Positions 1-5,854 of a stretch of DNA of 5,854 nucleotides are shown one piece after another. The stretch spans positions 1 to 5,854 of the forward strand of contig JABFWM010000676.1 of NCBI GenBank assembly GCA_013362195.1, in the 5' to 3' direction. The translations under genes were made by a program, and so were the position numbers. The notes below the pieces were generated by a model that made no database searches, was not told the origin of the DNA, and worked only from the letters and a program-made list of their open reading frames with translations. Positions within the stretch are counted from its first letter, which is position 1. Each line of letters begins with the position of its first letter. The DNA is from Acidobacteriota bacterium (GTDB lineage Bacteria; Acidobacteriota; Vicinamibacteria; Vicinamibacterales; 2-12-FULL-66-21).

Positions 1-660
1 GAACCGCTTCAAGTAGCCGGGAAACGCCAGCGCCGCCTGCTCCCACCCGAAGATAAAGATGAGGCCTACGAGCAGCGGACGCTTGAACGCCGAGCCGATG
101 AACGCGAAGACCGCTCCATAGACCGCGAGGCCGAGCGCCAGCAGCGAGAGATCCACGACGAGGTCGATGAACGACGCCCCGAGGGAGCCTCGCATCGGGA
201 CGATGAGCAGGTACACGATCACGACCGACGGCAGCACCACGAACACCGTGCACGCGAGATACGCGAGGTATTTCCCGACGAGCACCGCGCCGCGGCGGAT
301 CGGCCGGGTGAACAGGTAGGTGATGGTCTTGTCTTCGACTTCGTCGGCGATGAGCGACGTGCCGTAGAACACACCGAGCACGGGAACGGTGAAGCGGAGA
401 TAGAAGACCCAGATCATCAGGCCGAAGATGGCGGGCCCCGCCATCCGTGTTCCGTTGACCTCGAACACGGGCGCACCGAGCAGGTCCACGGCGCGCAGCA
501 CGAGCGAGATCAGCACCGGCGCGCCGACGACGAGCGCCATGAAGATGGTGCGGCGCGACCAGAGCATCTCGCTGATCGACACGTCGAAGATGCGCAGCGC
601 CGCCGTCGCGTAACCGGGCGCCTTGGGAATCGGGCGGGCGGCCGCGGTCGTCTCGTTCAT
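1..660 (-). CDS. ABC-2 type transporter permease, C-terminus cut by the window edge
   Basis: This is the membrane subunit of an ABC-2 type transporter, probably an exporter working with the ATPase encoded immediately upstream. The frame is open for 220 residues from ATG 660-658 to the window edge, with no stop. Hydrophobic stretches lie at about residues 38-57, 74-105, 132-155, 165-190 and 196-215. Between the second and third is a cytosolic-type motif, IADEVEDKTITYLFTRPIRR (about 104-123). It matches the conserved E...TYLxxRPxxR region of ABC-2 permeases, where the ATPase is expected to dock. The visible end reads GWEQAALAFPGYLKRF, so at least one more membrane segment is probably missing. 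The start is fixed by a 4-bp ATGA overlap with the upstream ATPase stop (659-657). A Shine-Dalgarno sequence is weak (GGTG), so translational coupling is likely. Family assignment is firm; the substrate is unknown. Confidence 0.9.
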   Translation of the reverse strand, partial: MNETTAAARPIPKAPGYATAALRIFDVSISEMLWSRRTIFMALVVGAPVLISLVLRAVDLLGAPVFEVNGTRMAGPAIFGLMIWVFYLRFTVPVLGVFYGTSLIADEVEDKTITYLFTRPIRRGAVLVGKYLAYLACTVFVVLPSVVIVYLLIVPMRGSLGASFIDLVVDLSLLALGLAVYGAVFAFIGSAFKRPLLVGLIFIFGWEQAALAFPGYLKRF

Positions 661-1634
661 GACTTCACCAGGTACTGGAACACCGCCTGCAGGTTGTCGT
701 CAGGCGAGGTGACCTCTTCGATCGCGCCATACTCCCCGGTGGCGGCGATGTCGGTCAACCGCGAGTAGAACGCGTCGGGCTTTGCCGTCTCGACGACGAC
801 GGCGCCCGACTCGAAGCGCAGGCTGATCACGTCGTCGCGCTCGAGGAACTGGCGCGCGAGGCGCCGCGGATCCTCGGATCGCACGTAGACGGTGTGCGGG
901 TGCTCGTCGATGAGCTCGCGGATTTGATGGACGTCTCCCTCGGCGAGGATCCGGCCGTTGTTGATCAGCAGGATGTTCGAGGTCATCGACTCGATCTCGT
1001 GGAGGATGTGGCTCGAGACGATGATGCTCTTGCCCGCACGCCCCCATTCGCGAATCAACCGGATCGTCTTGCGGCGGCCGAGCGGATCCATGCCCGACAA
1101 GGGCTCGTCGAGGATCAAGAGCTGCGGATCGTGGACGATCGCCTGCGCCAGCTTGATGCGCTGCCGCATGCCCTTGCTGTACGCGCCAATCTTCTTGTCC
1201 TGCGCCTCCACCAGATCGACGGCGGCGACGGCCCGCCTTGCCGCGTCGTCGGCGGCCTTCTCGTCGAGCCCGTTCAGCCGCACCAGCGCCCGCACCCATT
1301 CGAGCCCGGTCATGCGCTCGTAGAACGCGTCCTGCTCGGGGCAGAACCCGATCTGGAAATAGAGGTGCGGATTGCGCCAGATCGGTTCGCCGAGCACCTT
1401 GACGGTGCCCTTGCTCGGCCGCAGCTGGCCGGTAATCAGCTTCATGAACGTCGACTTGCCTGCGCCGTTCGGGCCGAGCAGCCCGGTGATGCCCTGCGGC
1501 ACGGCGACGCTGACGTCGTTCAGTCCGATCACCTGGCCGTACCACTTCGACACCTGGTCGGCAGACACGACGGCCGCCGCGGCGCTGGACGAGGCGGGCG
1601 CCGGCGTGGCGGGAGCGGCGGCGGGAACGCTCAT
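657..1634 (-). CDS. ABC transporter ATP-binding protein (second ATPase of the operon)
   Basis: This is a cytosolic ATPase subunit of 325 residues that should power the permease encoded next (660 downward). Walker A GPNGAGKST is at 54-62, the signature YSKGMRQR at 152-159, Walker B LLILDEP at 172-178, the D-loop SGMDP at 180-184 and the switch histidine H209 in SSH. The Q-loop position reads CPEQD (98-102), with glutamate where many ABC proteins have glutamine, as is common in this CcmA-like branch. Residues 245-325 form an accessory C-terminal region like that of ABC-2 ATPases. The start at 1634 is chosen because it gives an ATGA overlap with the upstream permease and has GAGGTG 5 nt upstream. 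A longer frame from 1724 would add 30 arginine-rich residues lying wholly inside the permease gene and is not credible. Residues 3-22 are an Ala/Pro/Ser-rich lead-in, unusual beside its paralogue. Confidence 0.95.
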   Translation of the reverse strand: MSVPAAAPATPAPASSSAAAAVVSADQVSKWYGQVIGLNDVSVAVPQGITGLLGPNGAGKSTFMKLITGQLRPSKGTVKVLGEPIWRNPHLYFQIGFCPEQDAFYERMTGLEWVRALVRLNGLDEKAADDAARRAVAAVDLVEAQDKKIGAYSKGMRQRIKLAQAIVHDPQLLILDEPLSGMDPLGRRKTIRLIREWGRAGKSIIVSSHILHEIESMTSNILLINNGRILAEGDVHQIRELIDEHPHTVYVRSEDPRRLARQFLERDDVISLRFESGAVVVETAKPDAFYSRLTDIAATGEYGAIEEVTSPDDNLQAVFQYLVKS

Positions 1635-2470
1635 GTGACCACCTCGACCCCGCGTACCCGGCGCTCGAGAATGGAGATCGAGATCGCGATCAGCGCGACG
1701 ATCACGAGCAGCGAGACCTGCCACGGCGTCGCGTAGCGGGGCTTCAGCCTGAAGATGACGTCGACCACCTGTGCGAGATTGTCGCCGGGAGACACCCAGG
1801 ACGGCCCCGAGGAGCCGGTGATGGCGTAGAGAACGCCGAAAATCGCCTTCGTGAAGAAGAGCACGCCGACATACATGATCGCGACGAAGCGCGCGCTTTT
1901 CGACAACGACGACAGCGCCAGGACCGTGAACGAGGCGAGCATCACCTGCAGGACGGACGCGACCGTGATCGCTGGAACGAGGAAGAGGTTCTTCCGGGCG
2001 AAGGCGAAGCTGCCGGCGAACAAGATCTGCAGCAGGAGCAGCAGGAACGCCGGCACGAGCGTCACCGCGATCAGGAACACGAACAGCACCGCGAGTTTGC
2101 CGGTGATGTACTCCGCGGGCATGAGCGGCTTGGAGAGGTAGATCTGGAGCGCGTTGGCGCGCCGATCGTTGGCGATGAGCCCCGCGCCGACATAGACGGT
2201 GATCACGAACACGAAGAAGTTCTGGTAGTCGAGGAACTCGCGGAACGTCTCGGCCGTCGGGGCGATCATCGCGAGCTGGGCGAAATTCGCGCTCAAGTAC
2301 AGGCGAACCGCCTGCGCGACGAACGGAAGCCAGGCGAAGAGCAGCAGACCGAGAAAGATCCGCTTCTTCACCATCGTGACGACCCCGGCCCAGGCGATGA
2401 CCGTCCAGGACCGGCCGGGCATCGCCCTGGTCCCCCCATAACGGCGGTAACTCTGGTCGTGAATCGGCAC
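1631..2470 (-). CDS. ABC-2 type transporter permease (first permease of the operon)
   Basis: This is a membrane subunit of 279 residues, complete, partner of the ATPase encoded upstream. Its N-terminus reads MPIHDQSYRRYGG if GTG is decoded as Met, a short polar leader typical of this type of permease. Hydrophobic segments lie at about 38-55, 85-100, 125-150, 162-188, 195-217 and 251-268, giving roughly six membrane passes. The loop NDRRANALQIYLSKPL (101-116) corresponds to the conserved ABC-2 permease motif ahead of the third segment and is the likely contact for the ATPase. GTG 2470 is chosen because it lies 2 nt after the ATPase stop (TAG, 2475-2473) and has AGGAG 10 nt upstream. An ATG at 2422 would give 263 residues and cut off the polar leader. 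The frame stays open upstream to 3097, but that part is a shadow of the ATPase gene. Substrate unknown. Confidence 0.92.
   Translation of the reverse strand: MPIHDQSYRRYGGTRAMPGRSWTVIAWAGVVTMVKKRIFLGLLLFAWLPFVAQAVRLYLSANFAQLAMIAPTAETFREFLDYQNFFVFVITVYVGAGLIANDRRANALQIYLSKPLMPAEYITGKLAVLFVFLIAVTLVPAFLLLLLQILFAGSFAFARKNLFLVPAITVASVLQVMLASFTVLALSSLSKSARFVAIMYVGVLFFTKAIFGVLYAITGSSGPSWVSPGDNLAQVVDVIFRLKPRYATPWQVSLLVIVALIAISISILERRVRGVEVVT
1640..1645 (-). promoter_or_regulatory. Ribosome binding site for the second ATPase
   Basis: GAGGTG on the minus strand ends 5 nt before ATG 1634. It lies inside the last codons of the upstream permease. Together with the ATGA overlap it selects the 325-residue start over the longer 355-residue frame. 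Confidence 0.65.
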
Positions 2471-2472
2471 GC

Positions 2473-3417
2473 CTATTCTTCTCCTATCGCCCTCGCGAAC
2501 ACGTCTTCCAGCGTCGGCACGCTCGGGCGCAGGTGCCGCACCTGCGCGCCGAAGCGCGACGCCGCCGAGAAGATCGCGCGCTGATCTCCGGCGCCCGCCG
2601 GCACGAACACGCGCATGACGTCTTCGTCGGTCGCGTGCACGTCCATCCCCTCGCGCGCGAGCACGTCGACGAAGCCGCGCAGGTCTCCTTTGACGCGCAG
2701 CTCGAAGACGCGTCCCGCAGGCCCCTTCAGCTCGTTGATCGGCCCTTGCGTCGCGACCTGCCCCTTGTCCATCACCACGACGTAGTCGCAGGTGTACTCG
2801 ACGTCGGGCAGCAGGTGCGACGAGAGGATCAGGCTCACGCCCTTGTTGCGCCCGAGGTCGCGGATCAGTTCGAGCATCTCGTCGCGCCCCTTGGGGTCCA
2901 TGCCGTTGGTCGGCTCGTCGAGAAACAGCAGATCGGGATCGTGGACGAGCGCCTGGGCCAGCTTGATGCGCTGCTTCATCCCGGTCGAGTAGGTCTCGAC
3001 GTTGCGGTACCGCGCCTCGCCCAGCCCGACGTAGTAGAGCACCTCGTGGGCGCGCTGCATCGCGTCCACGCCGGGCAGGCCGGCAAGCTGCCCGCAATAG
3101 GCGACGAACGACACGGCGTTCATGCCCGGAATGTGGGCATCGGTTTCCGGCATGTAGCCGATGCGCGCGCGGATCTTCAGCGGATCCTTCGCGACGTCCA
3201 TCCCGAGCACCTGCATCTGGCCGGCGTCGGGCTTCACGAAGCCGAGCAGCGACTTCAGCATGGTGCTCTTGCCCGCGCCGTTGGGGCCGAGCAGCCCCAC
3301 CGCGCCGCGGGCGAACGCCGCCGTGACATTCTTCAGCGCGCGATTGTTTCCATAGATGACCGTCACGTCGTCCAGGCGGACGGCGGGCTCGGTCGTTGGC
3401 GCGACGGTCACGTCCAT
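2473..3417 (-). CDS. ABC transporter ATP-binding protein (first ATPase of the operon)
   Basis: This is a cytosolic ATPase subunit of 314 residues and the first gene of the four-gene transporter operon. Walker A GPNGAGKST is at 44-52, the signature YSTGMKQR at 143-150, Walker B LLFLDEP at 163-169, the D-loop NGMDP at 171-175 and the switch histidine H201. The Q-loop position reads MPETD (89-93), with glutamate in place of the usual glutamine. The C-terminal part, about 235-314, ends in PTLEDVFARAIGEE. It resembles the accessory domain of ABC-2 type ATPases (DUF4162-like). All catalytic residues are present, so it should be active. The ATG at 3417 lies shortly before the first conserved strand (VRLDDVTVIYG). 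No Shine-Dalgarno sequence is visible upstream, and a possible -10 element lies only 14 nt away, so a very short leader is possible. It is clearly a paralogue of the second ATPase, not a recent duplicate. Confidence 0.95.
   Translation of the reverse strand: MDVTVAPTTEPAVRLDDVTVIYGNNRALKNVTAAFARGAVGLLGPNGAGKSTMLKSLLGFVKPDAGQMQVLGMDVAKDPLKIRARIGYMPETDAHIPGMNAVSFVAYCGQLAGLPGVDAMQRAHEVLYYVGLGEARYRNVETYSTGMKQRIKLAQALVHDPDLLFLDEPTNGMDPKGRDEMLELIRDLGRNKGVSLILSSHLLPDVEYTCDYVVVMDKGQVATQGPINELKGPAGRVFELRVKGDLRGFVDVLAREGMDVHATDEDVMRVFVPAGAGDQRAIFSAASRFGAQVRHLRPSVPTLEDVFARAIGEE
2481..2485 (-). promoter_or_regulatory. Ribosome binding site supporting the GTG start of the first permease
   Basis: AGGAG on the minus strand is followed by 10 nt and then GTG 2470-2468. 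The spacing is slightly long. It lies within the last codons of the preceding ATPase, whose stop falls between this site and the GTG, so coupling by terminating ribosomes is likely. Confidence 0.5.
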
Positions 3418-3431
3418 GAGTCGGTGGGTAC

Positions 3432-3437
3432 TGTATA
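3432..3437 (-). promoter_or_regulatory. Candidate -10 element ahead of the ABC operon
   Basis: The minus strand carries TATACA, 14 nt before the first ATPase start codon. The best -35 match, AGAACA with an 18-nt spacer, is poor (3 of 6). A start point about 7 nt downstream would leave a leader of only some 7 nt, which fits the absence of a ribosome binding site. This is inference from position and one hexamer. Confidence 0.25.
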
Positions 3438-3461
3438 CGGAAAGTTGCTGACGCGTGTTCT

Positions 3462-3553
3462 CTTCCGCCTGAAGGCGGAAGCTACGGAGGGACTGGAGAA
3501 AGACGCGCGCCCGCGTACTCTCTCTCTTCGTAGCTTCGGCCTTCAGGCGGAAG
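3462..3553. repeat. Long imperfect palindromic intergenic repeat, possibly a REP/BIME-like or MITE-like element
   Basis: The outer arms 3462-3488 and 3527-3553 are inverted copies matching at 25 of 27 positions. Each outer end is itself a hairpin. At 3462-3481, CTTCCGCC and GGCGGAAG flank a TGAA loop as a perfect 8-bp stem; 3534-3553 is the same with one mismatch. The spacer also pairs imperfectly: 3495-3507 with 3512-3525, allowing one bulge, one mismatch and one wobble pair. Only about 4 central bases and a small asymmetric internal loop stay unpaired, so nearly the whole 92 nt can fold as one hairpin or as a multi-hairpin form. It begins immediately after the HD gene stop codon (3556-3554). 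There is no T-run, so it is not a classic intrinsic terminator. Read on the plus strand it translates to RLKAEAT, a string I recall from spurious short proteins of Vicinamibacteria-like genomes; that is unverified. Confidence 0.85.
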
Positions 3554-4123
3554 TCACAGCGTTCCCTTGAGCCCGAGGCTTTCCGCGCGTTCGCGCATGA
3601 AGCTGATCACATTGGCGACGTGCTGGTCGAGCGGCAGGCCCAGCTCCTCGGCGCCGCGCTTCAAGTCCTCGCGGCTCACCGCACGCGCGAAGGCCTTGTC
3701 TTTCATCCGCTTCATGACCGACGAGGCTTCGAGGTCGAGCACGCTCTTCGACGGCCGGACGAGCGCGGCCGCGGTCACGAAGCCCGACATCTCGTCGCAG
3801 GCGTAGAGCGTCTTCTCCAGGCGCGATTCACGCGGCACGCCCGAATAATCGGCGTGCGACAGGATCGCGCGCGTCACCCACTCGGGATAGCCTTTCTCCT
3901 TGAGGATCTCGACGCCGCGGAACGGATGGTTCTCCGGGTCGGGATAGCGCTCGTAGTCGAAATCGTGCAGCAGCGCGACGACGCCCCAGTCGTCCTCGTC
4001 TTCGCCGAAGTGCCGTGCGTAGCCGCGCACGGCGGCCTCGACCGCGAGCATGTGTTTGCGCAGGCTCTCGCTCTGCGTGTATTCGGTCATCAGCGTGAAC
4101 GCGTCGGAGCGTGACAAGGCCAT
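3554..4123 (-). CDS. HD-domain (HDIG-like) metal-dependent phosphohydrolase
   Basis: This is a predicted soluble phosphohydrolase of 189 residues. The expected metal ligands of the HD superfamily are all visible: H24 in RKHMLAVE, H53-D54 in LLHDFDYE, H66 in ENHPF, H90 in ILSHADYS and D110 in CDEMSG. The fold spans about residues 20-130, followed by a helical tail. The family acts on phosphate esters, often nucleotides, but this sequence does not show which. There is no GGDEF, sensor or nucleotidyltransferase part, so it is a stand-alone domain. It follows the secreted-protein gene after 10 nt and probably shares its transcript. No good Shine-Dalgarno sequence precedes ATG 4123. An in-frame ATG at 4090 (residue 12) also keeps every ligand and could be the true start. 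The gene ends against the palindromic repeat. Confidence 0.88.
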   Translation of the reverse strand: MALSRSDAFTLMTEYTQSESLRKHMLAVEAAVRGYARHFGEDEDDWGVVALLHDFDYERYPDPENHPFRGVEILKEKGYPEWVTRAILSHADYSGVPRESRLEKTLYACDEMSGFVTAAALVRPSKSVLDLEASSVMKRMKDKAFARAVSREDLKRGAEELGLPLDQHVANVISFMRERAESLGLKGTL

Positions 4124-4133
4124 GGCTGCGATT

Positions 4134-4946
4134 CTACGGTTCGTGCATGCCGCCGACAGGGGGCTGCACCTTCTGGTAATCCGCGGGCACTTCGAACAGT
4201 GAGGGGTTCGGCTGCATGGGACCGATGGCGGTCACCTCGCTGCGCAGTTCGTATCCGGCCATGAAGGTCGATCGCAGGTGCAGCCGGAGCGGAAAGCGGC
4301 CGCCGGCGGTGAGCGCCTCCATGCCCGGCACCGCGGCGAACGCCTGCAGCGTACGGAAGATGTTCGCGTAGCCCTCGCCGGAAAACGCGTCGGTCGACCA
4401 CAGATCGCCCGTGAACTGCAGCTCGCGGGGAAAGTCCGGCGGGAGCGTCACGCCCTCGAGCGCCGGCAGGCGCAGCGTTTCCGAGAAGCGGAACCGCTGC
4501 GCGCGCTGACCGAGGATCGTCGCGGTTTCGCCGGTCGGCTCGACCTGCACGTCAGGCGCGCCGAGCAGGCCGCCGACGTTCTGATCGGTGGACAGCGCGT
4601 ACCAGGTCTTGTTGCCCGGGTTCAGGATGCGCATCGCCGCATCGCCGACGCGCTGCAGCACGATCGAGCCGCGCGGCAGCGTCGCCAGGCGTCCCTGCAC
4701 GTCGGCGCGCATCGAATCGCCGGCGACGACATAGTCGATGTCGACCGGCCCTTCCGGCGCGAGCATCCGCGCCAGCAATCCGCCGAGTTCGCCGTACGGA
4801 TCCGGGGCCGCGGCGGCGGGCGCCTCGATCTTCACGACGCTGAGGCGCAGCCGCGCCTTCAGCGCGGCCGGGGCGGCAGCGGGACGCTGCGCGGCAGCCG
4901 GCGCGGTCTGCATGATGAGGGCGAACGCGAGCAGTACCGCAGTCAT
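4134..4946 (-). CDS. Secreted protein of unknown function, DUF4412-like
   Basis: This is an exported protein of 270 residues. Residues 1-19 form a Sec-type signal peptide: a short n-region, a hydrophobic core TAVLLAFALIMQ, then APAAAQ, suggesting signal peptidase I cleavage after AAA (about residue 19). There is no cysteine lipobox. The mature part is rich in strands and alternates polar and hydrophobic residues. It includes DYVVAGDSMRADV (71-83), GNKTWYALS (111-119) and a terminal LFEVPADYQKVQPP (250-263). That order, a matrix-exposed substrate-like strand followed by a late FEVPxxYxxV motif, resembles DUF4412-type periplasmic or outer-membrane-linked proteins. I infer this from memory of the motif, and the function is unknown. 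The start ATG 4946 overlaps the Nudix stop as ATGA, with a GGGGGA stretch about 10 nt upstream. An HD-domain gene follows after 10 nt. Confidence 0.8.
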   Translation of the reverse strand: MTAVLLAFALIMQTAPAAAQRPAAAPAALKARLRLSVVKIEAPAAAAPDPYGELGGLLARMLAPEGPVDIDYVVAGDSMRADVQGRLATLPRGSIVLQRVGDAAMRILNPGNKTWYALSTDQNVGGLLGAPDVQVEPTGETATILGQRAQRFRFSETLRLPALEGVTLPPDFPRELQFTGDLWSTDAFSGEGYANIFRTLQAFAAVPGMEALTAGGRFPLRLHLRSTFMAGYELRSEVTAIGPMQPNPSLFEVPADYQKVQPPVGGMHEP

Positions 4947-5395
4947 GATGTCGCCGTCCCCCGTGCCATGCGCAGCGCACGCGCGATCACGTCGACCGCT
5001 TTCCCGGTCAGCCTGAACTGTTCGAGCGACGCGGGCTCGACCAGCGCGACGTCGCTCGCGTCGGATCCGGAGCCGAGGGTGCCGCCCGCCGCATGACAGA
5101 GATAGTCCACGAGCACGAAATGATAGTGGACGCGGCGGTCGGCGTCGAACGTGATGCGATCGAAGACGTCCACGACCGGGCCCACCCGCACGTCGAGCCC
5201 CGTTTCCTCGAGCACCTCGCGCGCGACCGCCGCCTCGAGCGTTTCCCCGACTTCAACCACGCCGCCCGGCAGGCTCCACTCGCCCGCAAGCGGTTCGTAG
5301 CGCCGGCGCACGAGGACAATGCGCCCGCCCTCGGCCAGCACGACCGCGCCGACGCCGACAATCGGACGATCCGGATACGCGCGCCCGGCCGTCAC
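4943..5395 (-). CDS. Nudix hydrolase
   Basis: This is a cytosolic pyrophosphohydrolase of 150 residues that cleaves a nucleoside diphosphate linked to another moiety, using divalent metal. The Nudix box is complete: G45, E51, R59-E60, E63-E64 and G66 fit GX5EX7REUXEEXGU exactly. It is preceded by the usual EWSLPGG turn (39-45). The later HYHFVLVDYLC (90-100) and SDASDVALVEP (111-121) fit the ADP-ribose/MutT-like general class, but specificity cannot be read off. The start is GTG 5395, which overlaps the YjbQ stop as GTGA. The frame stays open to 5644, but that upstream part is arginine-rich shadow translation of yjbQ and has no Nudix character. Translation is probably coupled to yjbQ, since no clear ribosome binding site is seen. 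Its own stop overlaps the next gene by 4 bp. Confidence 0.93.
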   Translation of the reverse strand: MTAGRAYPDRPIVGVGAVVLAEGGRIVLVRRRYEPLAGEWSLPGGVVEVGETLEAAVAREVLEETGLDVRVGPVVDVFDRITFDADRRVHYHFVLVDYLCHAAGGTLGSGSDASDVALVEPASLEQFRLTGKAVDVIARALRMARGTATS

Positions 5396-5802
5396 GCGCC
5401 CATGACTTTGACGACGACGCGCTTGCGCCGCTGGCCATCGAACTCGGCGTAGAACACCTGCTCCCACGGGCCGAGATCCAGCGCGCCGCCGGTAATCGGC
5501 AGCATCACCTGATGACCCATCAGCGTGCGTTTGAGGTGCGCGTCCGCATTGTCCTCGCCGGTCTGATGGTGCCGGTACGGCAGTCCCGCCGGCGCAAGCT
5601 TCTCGAGCCACGCCTGAAAGTCTTCGATGAGGCCGTCCTCCCAATCATTGACGTAGACGCCGGCGGTGATGTGCATGGCGGAGACCAGCACCATGCCGTC
5701 CTCGACGCCGCTCTTCCTGACGATCGCGGCCACATCGTCGGTGATGCGGACGAACTCCTGCCGCTTCTTCGTATTGAACCAGAGGTAATCAGTAAAGGAG
5801 AT
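5392..5802 (-). CDS. yjbQ: YjbQ / UPF0047 family protein, 5' end uncertain
   Basis: Family homologues are about 130-140 residues, and E. coli YjbQ has been reported to have weak thiamine phosphate synthase activity; the true role is unsettled. Conserved blocks are FTDYLWFNTKKR at the N-terminus, SAMHITAGVYVND, GEDNADAHLKRTLMGHQV, PITGGALDLGPWEQVFYAEFDG and the end RRKRVVVKVMG. The histidines in these blocks form the family's presumed active or metal site. Homology requires coding sequence up to at least 5796, yet no in-frame ATG, GTG or TTG lies between GTG 5733 and the window end. GTG 5733 would give only 113 residues and remove the conserved YLWFNTKKR block. The boundary 5802 is the ATC codon that falls where family members usually have Met, giving 136 residues. 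It is a placeholder: the frame stays open through 5854 and the true start may lie outside the window. Confidence 0.85.
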   Translation of the reverse strand: MSFTDYLWFNTKKRQEFVRITDDVAAIVRKSGVEDGMVLVSAMHITAGVYVNDWEDGLIEDFQAWLEKLAPAGLPYRHHQTGEDNADAHLKRTLMGHQVMLPITGGALDLGPWEQVFYAEFDGQRRKRVVVKVMGA

Positions 5803-5854
5803 ATAACCGAATGTTGTGGATCGGCTGAATGACGAAAGGCGGCGTATCCTTCGT

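Noticed and set aside
894..1736. 280-codon plus-strand open frame
   Set aside because: It is antisense to the second ATPase, which has all its motifs. The composition is that of a shadow frame and no family is recognisable.
2471..3097. N-terminal extension of the first permease
   Set aside because: The frame is open but lies entirely in the first ATPase gene out of frame, is arginine-rich, and the well-placed AGGAG and GTG 2470 give a normal-length permease.
3462..3553. Intrinsic terminator for the HD gene
   Set aside because: The stems are strong but neither strand has a T-run after a hairpin, so the element is called a repeat. Some effect on transcription is still possible.
2533..3570. 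345-codon plus-strand open frame
   Set aside because: It is antisense to the first ATPase, is rich in His/Arg/Asp/Leu as expected from GC-rich shadow frames, shows no domain, and its tail is just translation of the palindromic repeat.
4278..5096. 272-codon plus-strand open frame
   Set aside because: It is antisense to the secreted protein and Nudix genes and is dominated by Arg, Ala, Gly and Gln without motifs.
5396..5644. N-terminal extension of the Nudix hydrolase
   Set aside because: It is a shadow of yjbQ in another frame. The GTGA overlap at 5395 gives a standard Nudix length.

Overview
The window is a GC-rich bacterial segment in which every supported gene reads on the minus strand. 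Most codons end in G or C, and genes are packed with 4-bp ATGA/GTGA overlaps or gaps of 2-10 nt. Gene content and a palindromic repeat whose translated form contains RLKAEAT suggest an uncultured Acidobacteriota of the Vicinamibacteria type. That placement is inference from gene style and from memory of similar repeats; no marker gene is present.

Layout in transcription order, from high to low coordinates. The first block (5854 to 3554) holds four genes: a YjbQ/UPF0047 protein whose 5' end is unclear, a Nudix hydrolase, a secreted protein resembling DUF4412, and an HD-domain phosphohydrolase. The first three are joined by GTGA and ATGA overlaps and the fourth follows after 10 nt, so this looks like one transcript. 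A 136-nt intergenic region (3418-3553) follows. It is dominated by a roughly 92-nt imperfect palindrome that begins directly after the HD gene's stop codon, followed by a weak candidate promoter.

The second block (3417 to below 1) is a four-gene ABC-2 type transport operon: ATPase, permease, ATPase, permease. Spacings are 2 nt, a 4-bp overlap and a 4-bp overlap. The last permease runs off the left edge. The two ATPases are distinct paralogues with all core nucleotide-binding motifs, and each is followed by its own membrane subunit. They could form two exporters or one four-component machine. The substrate cannot be read from the sequence.

The first block pairs two likely house-cleaning hydrolases (Nudix, HD) with YjbQ, but no specific pathway is established. 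I found no RNA genes, CRISPR, insertion sequences or phage genes, and no clear sign of a new defence or mobile system. The points most worth checking are the long palindromic repeat and the missing canonical start codon of yjbQ. Apart from the 136-nt gap there is no gene-free stretch, and none exceeds 300 bases.
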